Assembly (NCBI RefSeq): GCF_017741935.1
Contig: NZ_JAGHMH010000010.1
Span: forward strand, 124,001 to 188,000
Reading direction: 5' to 3'
DNA length: 64,000 nt
From: Rhizobium sp. 16-449-1b
GTDB lineage: Bacteria > Pseudomonadota > Alphaproteobacteria > Rhizobiales > Rhizobiaceae
Shown here piece by piece: positions 1-8,282 of this stretch (positions are counted from its first letter, which is position 1; each line of letters starts with the position of its first letter). The position numbers and the translations under genes were made by a program. The notes below the pieces were generated by a model. The model did no database searches. It was not told the origin of the DNA and was given only the letters and a program-made list of their open reading frames with translations.

Positions 1-1
1 T

Positions 2-1105
2 GGAAAATCTCATAGGCTCAGTCTGAACGAGGCTATCGAGGAGGTTCGTTCGCCCACTACGGTTTCGGGAACGAGCGTCGCCCGGGCGGCACCTATCACG
101 CTCGAAAGCGGAGTATCTGGACTACCGCAGGCTACCCAAGCGGAGCCTTCAGGCTCGGACGTCGCGGGGCCACTGAAGATCGGCAAGGCACCGCGTGTCG
201 ATATCCGACGAGATGCTTCGGATAAAGAGAAACAAAAAATCTCGTTAGATTATCAGGTTCAGTCAGAATCTGGCGCATCCTATGTTTACCAGCCGCGACA
301 CCCGTCCATTCAAACGATTTTCGATGCTGAACATCTTGGTGACCACCTACTAATTGGGAACGAGCCAATTCCTCCTTGGCCCCACCCGTTGAACCACGTT
401 ATGCGCTTTGAAACATGCAAGCAACTATTTGAAAGATTGCGGAAGTGGCCGACTGCGGAGGAGTTGGAAAACAGTGTGATCCTCGTCAAAGCGGATGGCG
501 CGCAAAGATCCTACATGCCGCGAAACCAGCTCCTTTTGCATCTCGGGCCGGAAAAGTATCTGGAACGAATGAACGCGCTCGGTCTCTCCGGAAATGCTTT
601 CAGCGGATTGAAGTCCGGTAGCAAATATTTCTATGATACACCTGCTGGACCACGGATCAGCGAACATGATTATGAGTTCCCGCGACAGGCGGGCGTGCAC
701 AATCCGGAGGTGATGGTACAGCATCCTAGCGGAACCTTCTTTTCGTTTTGGCCAAAACTTCTCAGGTTGGAAAGGCTTGCGACAGTAACGGATACGTATG
801 GCGCGGAAAATGTTTGGCTCAAATCGCCAGGCAACGCTTACATGACGCCGGAAACCTATAATTCCAAAGTTGCGAACGGCGCCGAAAACCTTTTTATCGA
901 GTTCATACATCCCACTCGTGTCCACGACCACGTTGGCGAACCTGGAACGTCAAATGCAAAAACTGTCGGTGACCTAACCGAAGATCGCGCGCAACATGCA
1001 GACCGGTTAGCAGATCAGTCCATGGGCCGGAGCGGGCATGGCCGTGACGCGCAGCGTGGTACGAGGGCGTTTGAACCGCGGGTGCGGGAAAGCTATGGGC
1101 TGTAG
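2..1105 (+). CDS. Partial protein in the virD3 position, Arg-rich C-terminal tail (candidate secreted effector)
   Basis: The reading frame is open from base 2, so the gene starts upstream of the window; the ATG at 389 is internal to it. At least 367 residues are present. I do not recognise a domain. The middle is rich in aromatic and charged residues, and the last 40 residues are Arg-rich, ending in a tail with PRVRESYGL. R-x-R tails of this kind are typical of VirB/VirD4 type IV secretion substrates, and VirD5, VirE2 and VirE3 in this window also end with R-x-R clusters. Its place directly before virD4 is that of virD3, a poorly conserved virD-operon gene; as I recall, the pTiA6 product is only about 21 kDa, so this one is longer. 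Function is unknown; effector status is inference from the tail and context. Confidence 0.6.
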   Translation, partial: GKSHRLSLNEAIEEVRSPTTVSGTSVARAAPITLESGVSGLPQATQAEPSGSDVAGPLKIGKAPRVDIRRDASDKEKQKISLDYQVQSESGASYVYQPRHPSIQTIFDAEHLGDHLLIGNEPIPPWPHPLNHVMRFETCKQLFERLRKWPTAEELENSVILVKADGAQRSYMPRNQLLLHLGPEKYLERMNALGLSGNAFSGLKSGSKYFYDTPAGPRISEHDYEFPRQAGVHNPEVMVQHPSGTFFSFWPKLLRLERLATVTDTYGAENVWLKSPGNAYMTPETYNSKVANGAENLFIEFIHPTRVHDHVGEPGTSNAKTVGDLTEDRAQHADRLADQSMGRSGHGRDAQRGTRAFEPRVRESYGL

Positions 1106-1164
1106 ATCCAGCTGCCGGTAAACAAATTGGCGTTTCCAATAGGTGAACAAAGCGTGGTTACGTG

Positions 1165-3159
1165 ATGAATTCAGGCAAGTACACGCCATTACGCCTAGCT
1201 GTGAGCATAGCATGTTCATTGGCAGCTGGGTTTTGTGCAGCCAGTCTCTATGCAACATTTCGCCATGGCTTTACTGGCGAAACGATGATGACTTTCAGCG
1301 TTTTTGCGTTCCTGTATGAGACACCACCTTATTTGGGATACCAAAGCCCTACGTTCTATCGCGGACTTGCCATTATCGTTGCCACGTCGACGCTTGTGTT
1401 GCTATGCCAACTATTGTTCTCGATGCGCGATCGCGAACATCACGGCACTGCTCGCTGGGCAGGCTCCGGTGAGATGAAGCACGCCGGCTACCTTCGGCGC
1501 TACAGTCACGTCACGGGTCCCATCTTCGGCAAGACCTGTGGACCACGTTGGTTTGGCAGCTACCTGAGCAATGGAGAACAACCTCACAGCCTTGTTGTCG
1601 CTCCGACTCGTGCTGGTAAGGGCGTTGGCGTCGTTATCCCGACGTTGCTAACCTTCAAGGGCTCGGTGATTGCTCTGGACGTGAAAGGCGAACTATTTGA
1701 ACTCACATCGAGGGCGCGTAAATCTAGCGGTGATGCGGTTTTCAAGTTCTCGCCCTTAGATCCAGAGCGGCGAACGCACTGTTACAATCCCGTGCTGGAT
1801 ATTGCCGCGTTGCCGCCCGAACGGCGCTTTACAGAAACGCGCCGCCTCGCTGCGAATCTCATCACAGCCAAAGGCAAGGGAGCCGAAGGTTTCATCGACG
1901 GGGCACGGGATCTTTTCGTAGCAGGCATATTGAGTTGCATTGAGCGCGGCACACCAACGATCGGTGCCGTTTACGATCTGTTTGCTCAGCCGGGCGAAAA
2001 ATACAAACTATTTGCGCAACTCGCGGAGGAAACACAAAACAAAGAGGCTCAGCGCATCTTCGACAATATGGCGGGAAATGACACCAAAATATTGACGTCC
2101 TACACATCGGTGCTCGGCGACGGCGGACTCAATCTTTGGGCCGATCCACTCGTTAAAGCGGCTACAAGCCGCTCGGATTTTTCCGTCTACGATCTGCGGC
2201 GGAAGAGGACTTGTATTTATCTTTGTGTCAGCCCGAACGATCTCGAAGTCATAGCGCCCTTGATGCGTCTGCTCTTCCAGCAGGTTGTATCAATCCTGCA
2301 GCGATCGCTGCCACTTTGGGATGAACGGCACGAAGTTCTGTTTCTCCTCGATGAGTTCAAGCACTTGGGCAAGCTGGAAGCCGTGGAGACGGCAATTACG
2401 ACGATCGCCGGCTACAAGGGCCGCTTCATGTTTATTATTCAGAGTCTGTCGGCTTTGACAGGAACTTATGATGAGGCTGGTAAGCAAAATTTTCTCAGCA
2501 ATACGGGTGTCCAGGTATTCATGGCGACTGCTGATGACGAGACGCCGACCTACATTTCTAAGGCTATCGGCGACTACACGTTCCAGGCTCGCTCAACGTC
2601 GTACAGCCAAGCGCGCATGTTTGATCATAACATCCAAATCTCCGACCAAGGAGCACCGCTTCTGCGCGCCGAACAGGTCCGCCTACTCGACGACAATTAT
2701 GAAATAGTCCTTATCAAGGGCCAACCTCCCCTCAAACTGAGAAAAGTGCGATATTATTCGGATCTCATATTGAAGCGGATTTTCGAAAGCCAACAGGGTT
2801 CCCTTCCCGAGCCCGCATCTTTGATGCTGCCGGGAGACACAAACCTCTTTGACGGCAAGCTCGGCCAGGGAGCAGCCGATACAACTTTGCAAAAACCGGT
2901 GCAGATTGAAGAGAGTGACTATGGAGAGGTCGGTACCCCCCAAAGCAGTACCGTGGCTGATGGAGAGCACAGCGTGTCAATACCAATAGAAGTTCGCCCG
3001 GGTTCAAACGGAGTTGGTGACAAGCGGGAGTACAAAGGTGCGGACACCGCAACCTCCGAGACGCTTGCGGAAATTGCTCCAGCTTTTTTGGCGCAGCGCG
3101 AACTCCTGGACCAGATCATTTCGCTCCAGCAACGAGGTAGAACGGCTTCCAGCACTTGA
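1165..3159 (+). CDS. virD4: VirD4 type IV secretion coupling protein
   Basis: Inner-membrane coupling ATPase of the TraG/VirD4 family. It brings the VirD2-T-strand complex and effector proteins to the VirB channel. Of 664 residues, two hydrophobic segments near residues 10-30 and 65-85 anchor the N-terminus. The Walker A loop APTRAGKG is near residues 146-153 and the Walker B segment LLDEF near 394-398. The sequence closely follows Ti plasmid VirD4 through the nucleotide-binding domain, while the acidic C-terminal 100 residues are divergent, as usual in the family. A GTG at 1162 lies directly before the chosen ATG at 1165; known VirD4 proteins begin MNS, which favours the ATG. It lies 59 bases after the preceding gene and is probably part of the virD transcript. 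Confidence 0.97.
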   Translation: MNSGKYTPLRLAVSIACSLAAGFCAASLYATFRHGFTGETMMTFSVFAFLYETPPYLGYQSPTFYRGLAIIVATSTLVLLCQLLFSMRDREHHGTARWAGSGEMKHAGYLRRYSHVTGPIFGKTCGPRWFGSYLSNGEQPHSLVVAPTRAGKGVGVVIPTLLTFKGSVIALDVKGELFELTSRARKSSGDAVFKFSPLDPERRTHCYNPVLDIAALPPERRFTETRRLAANLITAKGKGAEGFIDGARDLFVAGILSCIERGTPTIGAVYDLFAQPGEKYKLFAQLAEETQNKEAQRIFDNMAGNDTKILTSYTSVLGDGGLNLWADPLVKAATSRSDFSVYDLRRKRTCIYLCVSPNDLEVIAPLMRLLFQQVVSILQRSLPLWDERHEVLFLLDEFKHLGKLEAVETAITTIAGYKGRFMFIIQSLSALTGTYDEAGKQNFLSNTGVQVFMATADDETPTYISKAIGDYTFQARSTSYSQARMFDHNIQISDQGAPLLRAEQVRLLDDNYEIVLIKGQPPLKLRKVRYYSDLILKRIFESQQGSLPEPASLMLPGDTNLFDGKLGQGAADTTLQKPVQIEESDYGEVGTPQSSTVADGEHSVSIPIEVRPGSNGVGDKREYKGADTATSETLAEIAPAFLAQRELLDQIISLQQRGRTASST

Positions 3160-3266
3160 AGATCGTTGTGACACCGCATCGGATCGAGTCTTGCTAGCGC
3201 CGTCAGATGTTATGTTTCGTGAATGCATTACTACCGCTGAAGGTTGCTGTTTAATGAGATATCGCC

Positions 3267-5765
3267 ATGAAACCGTCGGGAAGCTCGAAAATTGGATTCG
3301 CCGAGTGGGCTGAATACTCGCTCGAGGTTAACGCCGGGGTTACGCCTGTCCTTCATCCCAAAGAGCCTTTGAACCGTTTTGCTAGCTCCCCATCTGACGG
3401 CCAAACGGATCACCGGGAAAATTCATCTGCGCCATTCTTTTATGAGGGAATGAGACTGGGTGCTGCCGAGCAGTCCGCTTATGAGACATGGGATAGAGCG
3501 GACAGGCCCAGTTGGAAAGACCTGATACTGAGCGCTCGCGTGAATGCGATTGACAGTTCCGCTTGGAAATCCGATGTCGGAGAAAGCACCTCTTCGGTTT
3601 TTGTCTATGAGGGGGTTCCTCTGGGGGGAGGGGAACGGCGTGCCTACGAGGAATGGGTGGAGCCGGGGCAGCCCAGTTGGCAAGAACTCGTTGTCAACGC
3701 GCGTATTGAAGAGCTAGACACCTCTACTTCAATTCCGAATGAGTATAGTCGCCTTCAAGAGGAATTCAGATCCGATGCACCTAAGCGTAAGCGGACAAGC
3801 TCGATTGACAAAAAAGACGGTTTCCCTGAACCATTTGAATTTGATGGGATGAGACTCGGCTCACCTGAGCGCGAAGCATATGAGAATTGGAGCAAACCGC
3901 AACCACCATCCTGGAAAGACCTGATAGTTGACGCCCGTCTTCAGGCAATCGGCAGTTCTACCTGGCTCAACGAATCAAATGACAGCTCGGTCTTCGAATA
4001 CGAGGGCGTCCCGCTTGGGGAGGGGGAACGGCTAGCGTATGAAAAATGGCTCGAGCCCGCGCAGCCAGGATGGGAAGACCTCGTTGTGGACGCACGCGTC
4101 GCGGAATTGCACTCTGCTTCGATGTCGTGCGAACACGAACGGGGCAAGGACGTTGCTTCCAACGAGTCAGGGCGCATGTCCGGCGCCCCAATTAACGGCA
4201 AGCAGGTGTTGCGTGCCTTTGTGTACGATGGAGTTGCGCTCGGAGCAGCCGAGCGCGCTGCGCATGATCGCTGGAGCAAGCCGGACCGACCCACCTGGGA
4301 AGATCTTATCATAGACGCACGCCAAGCTGCTATTGAAGGCGATGCCGTTTCGAACCCGGCGATCGGGAAGATACCTTCTTCAGTCTTCGTATATGAGGGA
4401 ATGTCGCTTGGGGATGCGGAACGTCAGGCGTATGGAAGGTGGAGGCAACTAGCCCAGCCGCGGTGGCAAAATCTGGTGGTGAACGCGCGTCTGGCAGAGC
4501 TCGACCCGTCGGCCTGGATTCTCGATGAACATGATCCGTTTGAGGATGGCGAGGCGGTTGCTCCCCCATCGGAAGCAAGCACAGCCAGGAACATCCTTCC
4601 CATTTTGGATAATCAACCGGCATCGCGCCGGCCCGGTCTTGCACGTGACGCAGCACAAGAGACGGCTCACGTGCAAAACCCGGCATGTGCACAATTGGAA
4701 ACAAGGCGCACACTAAATTTCGGGTCCTCTGGACCGGATTCAGACCAAACCGCGATCATCGCCGGCAGTAATCGCCTCGAGGGTGCGAGCAAAGTAAAGC
4801 GGCTCGGCACCAAGAGCCACCGAGCCGCCACAGCAACGGCCTATGACGCGATTTCCAGCGCGAATGGATTGTCGTCCGATGAAGGTTGTTTGACGATACA
4901 ATCCCCTCAGCCAGAAAAAGCCGTGCGCTCGAGAAATGACAATATTGGTACTTATGGAAGTCGGAAAAATGAACGAGCGCGGCTCGCGACCGAGACCGGG
5001 AAGTACGAGTCGGAGCATATTTTCGGATTCAAGGTTGTCCACAATACCCTGCGGGCGACAAAAGAGGGCCGGCGGCTGGAAAGGCCGATGCCTGCCTACC
5101 TCGAATGCAAGGAGCTTCATCGCCAACATGTTGGCACTGGCAGGAGACGGACCGGACTGATTGGGCGCGGATGGCCAGATGATGCAAGCTATCGCTCAGA
5201 CCAAAGGGCAACTCTGTCGGACCCTGTTGCGTCTGCGGAGGGTGCGACCGCTTCAAATGGGTATCAGTTGAACCAGCTAGGCTACGCGCATCAACTCGCT
5301 AACGATGGTTTGCAAAGTGAATCGCCCAATGGAGTCACCATGCCAATTCAGGTCGCGACAACTAGCTATAACTATACGGTGAGCCGTGATCCTGTCCTTT
5401 CACCCCCCAGCAAAGAGCAAGCCCCTCAATTGCTGCACCTTGGACCCCGTGGGCAAACAGAAGCTGTGCTTGCCCGAGAGACCGCATTGACCGGAAGATG
5501 GCCAACTCTCGAGCGTGAGCAGCAAGTATACCGGGAGTTTTTGGCTCTATATGACGTCAAGAAGAATCTGGACGCCAAACCACTTGGTATGCGGAAGAAA
5601 AAAACCGCCCTTGTTTCTGCGTTGGACCGGACCGCCGGTTTGATAGGCGCGTCACCTTCGAAAGCTCAATCGTCGAGCGCGAAGGACGACAATACCATCC
5701 CGCACGACGAGCGAAGAGTCTATGATCCGCGGGATCGAGGCCGTGCGGAGCACCGTGAACGCTGA
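3267..5765 (+). CDS. virD5: VirD5 translocated effector with six internal repeats
   Basis: A large hydrophilic protein of 832 residues, the usual size for VirD5, lying just after virD4 as in Ti and Ri plasmids. VirD5 is sent into plant cells and acts in the nucleus. The first half has six copies of a repeat of about 43 residues with the pattern F-x-Y-E-G-x-x-L-G-x-x-E-R-x-A-Y-x-x-W followed by P-x-W-x-x-L-x-x-x-A-R. They lie at residues 57-100, 111-152, 190-233, 242-284, 317-358 and 373-416. A basic stretch PKRKR near residues 172-176 and RKKK in the C-terminal part are candidate nuclear localisation signals. The end is Arg-rich (DPRDRGRAEHRER), as expected for a type IV secretion signal. The ATG start follows virD4 by 107 bases. 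Confidence 0.93.
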   Translation: MKPSGSSKIGFAEWAEYSLEVNAGVTPVLHPKEPLNRFASSPSDGQTDHRENSSAPFFYEGMRLGAAEQSAYETWDRADRPSWKDLILSARVNAIDSSAWKSDVGESTSSVFVYEGVPLGGGERRAYEEWVEPGQPSWQELVVNARIEELDTSTSIPNEYSRLQEEFRSDAPKRKRTSSIDKKDGFPEPFEFDGMRLGSPEREAYENWSKPQPPSWKDLIVDARLQAIGSSTWLNESNDSSVFEYEGVPLGEGERLAYEKWLEPAQPGWEDLVVDARVAELHSASMSCEHERGKDVASNESGRMSGAPINGKQVLRAFVYDGVALGAAERAAHDRWSKPDRPTWEDLIIDARQAAIEGDAVSNPAIGKIPSSVFVYEGMSLGDAERQAYGRWRQLAQPRWQNLVVNARLAELDPSAWILDEHDPFEDGEAVAPPSEASTARNILPILDNQPASRRPGLARDAAQETAHVQNPACAQLETRRTLNFGSSGPDSDQTAIIAGSNRLEGASKVKRLGTKSHRAATATAYDAISSANGLSSDEGCLTIQSPQPEKAVRSRNDNIGTYGSRKNERARLATETGKYESEHIFGFKVVHNTLRATKEGRRLERPMPAYLECKELHRQHVGTGRRRTGLIGRGWPDDASYRSDQRATLSDPVASAEGATASNGYQLNQLGYAHQLANDGLQSESPNGVTMPIQVATTSYNYTVSRDPVLSPPSKEQAPQLLHLGPRGQTEAVLARETALTGRWPTLEREQQVYREFLALYDVKKNLDAKPLGMRKKKTALVSALDRTAGLIGASPSKAQSSSAKDDNTIPHDERRVYDPRDRGRAEHRER
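3435..4514 (+). repeat. virD5: Six coding repeats of virD5 arranged as three A-B pairs
   Basis: Translated repeats alternate between two types. Odd copies carry the GMRLG/GVALG variant with PSWKDLI or PTWEDLI; even copies carry GVPLG or GMSLG followed by LVVNARxxELD or LVVDARxxELH. The copies are linked by acidic or Ser-rich spacers of variable length. The alternation suggests growth by duplication of a two-repeat unit. Confidence 0.85.
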
Positions 5766-6341
5766 CGGTAGGATCCAGAATGACAATTCATTGTGGCATT
5801 CCGACAGACTATCATTCACAGGGGCACCGTTTACTCGGCCACTTTCTCCTGCGGCCTTCTTTGAAAAAGTCGCGCTAACTCCGTGATTTAGCGAGAGTTA
5901 CATATGAAACGCGATATTCGTTTAATGACTGAGGCTCGGATGGTAGGTTCAACACAAACTCATTTCTATTCGGAGTCTAGATTGTGCCCGAAGAGAGACT
6001 GCCGTTGCAAGAGTCTGGAAATACTGTGCACGGTTGATGTTGATTGGACCGCTTGCGTCCCAAGCTGGCTTTCGTCTGAACCGCTTGCCGCCGATAGTCA
6101 AGTTCACTTGGCAGGCAATCCGACAATCTCAGGGTGTGACTTACTTTAAGGGACACTTGGTTGAAGAAGCGAGATGGAAACTGCGTACCGGAACAGCCTC
6201 GCACCAGGCCATTTGGGACCGTGAAGATGGAGAAAGCTCTAATTTGCGCTCATGAATTTCCGTCCGATGTTTTTAGGTTGGGCTTAGGCCCGGAGCGGCA
6301 GGCGCTAGGAACGTCGTAATTTCTGTAGGAGAAACAACGAT
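5766..6341 (+). promoter_or_regulatory. virD5-virE1 intergenic region with a candidate vir box at 5897-5910
   Basis: 576 bases separate virD5 from virE1. The stretch GTTACATATGAAAC at 5897-5910 matches the VirG-binding vir box (TNCAATTGAAAY) at 10 of 12 positions, the difference being CATATG in place of CAATTG. A TAGGAG ribosome-binding site is at about 6327, before virE1. Short open frames at 5904-6149 and 6034-6255 have no recognisable product. A vir box here would leave a long leader before virE1, so the promoter assignment is tentative. Confidence 0.4.
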
Positions 6342-6533
6342 ATGGCAATCATCAAACTAAATGCGAATAAAAACAGGCCTGTCTTGGCGGTTGAGGAGCC
6401 GCAAGAAATTCACACAGAGGAGTTGAGCAACAATCACCAGCCGAATGGTTTTACGAGTTTGGATCTCGAAATGATCGAACTGGAGAATTTTGTCCTTCAC
6501 TGCCCGCTCCCGGAAGAGAACCTAGCTGGCTAA
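6342..6533 (+). CDS. virE1: VirE1 secretion chaperone of VirE2
   Basis: A small acidic protein of 63 residues, the typical VirE1 size, placed immediately before virE2. VirE1 binds VirE2 in the bacterium and prevents its aggregation and premature DNA binding. The central and C-terminal part is Glu-rich and likely helical (LDLEMIELENFVLHCPLPEEN), as in known VirE1. TAGGAG lies at good spacing before the ATG. The stop is 13 bases from the virE2 start, so the two are translated from one message. Confidence 0.92.
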   Translation: MAIIKLNANKNRPVLAVEEPQEIHTEELSNNHQPNGFTSLDLEMIELENFVLHCPLPEENLAG

Positions 6534-6546
6534 AAGGAGTTAGACG

Positions 6547-8217
6547 ATGAATCCGAAGGCCGACGGCAACGATGAATATATCAATGTGACTGGCGAGCAC
6601 GACGTCAAAAATGCTGGTGTCGCCGATCTAAAGCGCCAGAGGACAGCGGGCGTGAATTCAAACACGACTTCCGATATTGAGATGACGGGCAGCTACGAAA
6701 TTCTCACACACGACATCCACGGGAGCCCCACCCACACGGAAGATATCAACTCTCACCTGGATGCGCAGTTGCTCGGCTCTCAGTCAAGCCATGTTTTTAG
6801 CAGCGCCCATGACAATCGGTCTGGGGTTGAAAATGAGTTATCCAGCTTGTTCGCGAATATGGCTTTACCAGGCCATGATCGGCGCCCAGACGAGTATATT
6901 CTTGTGCGGCAAACCGGACAAGACAGCTTCGCAGGTACTGTTAAAGGTAACCTCGATCATCTGCCCACCAAGGCGGAATTCAATGCGAGCTGCCGGCTCT
7001 ATAGGGACGGGGTCGGCAACTACTATCCCCCACCCCTCGCATTCGACAAGATTGATGTTCCCGAACAATTGGCTGCAAGCTTGCATAAGCTGGAGCCAAA
7101 AGAACGGAGCAAACCGCGTTTTCAATACAAGTTGGAAGTCTGGAACCGAGCTCACGCGGAGATGGGTATCACCGGCACAGAAATTTTTTATCAAACAGAC
7201 AAGAATATCAAGCTCGATCGAAATTATAAGTTGAGGCCCGAGGATAGATACATACAAACAGAGAAATATGGGCGCAGAGAAATTCAAAAGCGCTACGAGC
7301 ACGAGTTTCAAGCTGGTTCTCTGTTGCCCGATATTTTAATCAAGACCCCGCAGAATGATATACATTTCTCGTATAGGTTTGCCGGCGACGCTTACGCTAA
7401 CAAGCGATTTGAGGAATTCGAACGCGCCATCAAAAATAAGTACGGCAGTGATACCGAGATCAAGCTGAAATCCAAGTCTGGCATTATGCATGACTCCAAA
7501 TATTTGGAATCATGGGAGCGAGGCAGTGCGGATATCCGTTTCGCAGAGTTCGCCGGCGAGAACAGAGCTCACAACAGGCAATTTCCGGCTGCGACTGTGA
7601 ATATGGGAAGGCAGCCAGATGGGCAGGGAGGGATGACTCGCGATCGTCATGTAAGCGCTGACTACCTATTGCAAAACATGCCCAGTTCCCCTTGGGCGCA
7701 AGCCTTGAAAGAGGGAAAGTTGTGGGATCGCGTTCAGGTCCTTGCTCGCGACGGAAACCGTTATATGTCACCTCCCAGACTGGAGTATTCCGACCCGGAA
7801 CACTTTACCCAGCTGATGGATCGAGTTGGTCTGCCCGTGTCGATGGGTCGGCAAAGTCATGCGAATAGTATCAAGTTTGAGCAGTTTGACGCACAGGCAG
7901 CGGTTATTGTTGCAGAGGGCCCGAACTTACGTGACGTTCGAGATTTGTCTTCGGAAAAATTGCAACAACTGTCTCAAAAAGATGTCCTGATAGCGGATCG
8001 CAATGAAAAGGGTCAGAGAACTGGCACTTACACTAGTGTTGCGGAATATGAGCGCCTGATGATGAAATTGCCGAACGACGCAGCGCAGCTTCTCGCTGAA
8101 CCGTCCGATAGATATTCACGTGCTTTTGTCCGGCCAGAGCCAGCATTGCCACCCATCAGTGACAGCCGGCGGAGTTACGAAAGCCGGCCGCGTGGTCCAA
8201 CCGTAAACAGTCTGTAG
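6547..8217 (+). CDS. virE2: VirE2 single-stranded DNA-binding effector
   Basis: VirE2 coats the T-strand in the plant cell and helps carry it to the nucleus. The protein has 556 residues, a normal length. The family's two nuclear targeting regions are visible: KLRPEDRYIQTEKYGRR, and farther on NKYGSDTEIKLKSK. The C-terminus has the R-P-R type secretion signal (SYESRPRGPTVNSL). AAGGAG lies directly upstream of the ATG. The N-terminal 120 residues are the variable part. Presence of virE1-virE2 separates this plasmid from pRiA4-type plasmids, in which GALLS replaces VirE2. Confidence 0.96.
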   Translation: MNPKADGNDEYINVTGEHDVKNAGVADLKRQRTAGVNSNTTSDIEMTGSYEILTHDIHGSPTHTEDINSHLDAQLLGSQSSHVFSSAHDNRSGVENELSSLFANMALPGHDRRPDEYILVRQTGQDSFAGTVKGNLDHLPTKAEFNASCRLYRDGVGNYYPPPLAFDKIDVPEQLAASLHKLEPKERSKPRFQYKLEVWNRAHAEMGITGTEIFYQTDKNIKLDRNYKLRPEDRYIQTEKYGRREIQKRYEHEFQAGSLLPDILIKTPQNDIHFSYRFAGDAYANKRFEEFERAIKNKYGSDTEIKLKSKSGIMHDSKYLESWERGSADIRFAEFAGENRAHNRQFPAATVNMGRQPDGQGGMTRDRHVSADYLLQNMPSSPWAQALKEGKLWDRVQVLARDGNRYMSPPRLEYSDPEHFTQLMDRVGLPVSMGRQSHANSIKFEQFDAQAAVIVAEGPNLRDVRDLSSEKLQQLSQKDVLIADRNEKGQRTGTYTSVAEYERLMMKLPNDAAQLLAEPSDRYSRAFVRPEPALPPISDSRRSYESRPRGPTVNSL

Positions 8218-8282
8218 GTTTCCTGCTAGCACGTCAGTGACGAAGCCCACTAGTTCAAACATGCCAATGAAAGGGTTCAACA

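Noticed and set aside
5904..6255. Two small open frames before virE1 (81 and 73 codons)
   Set aside because: They overlap each other, have no family resemblance and the first starts inside the candidate vir box.
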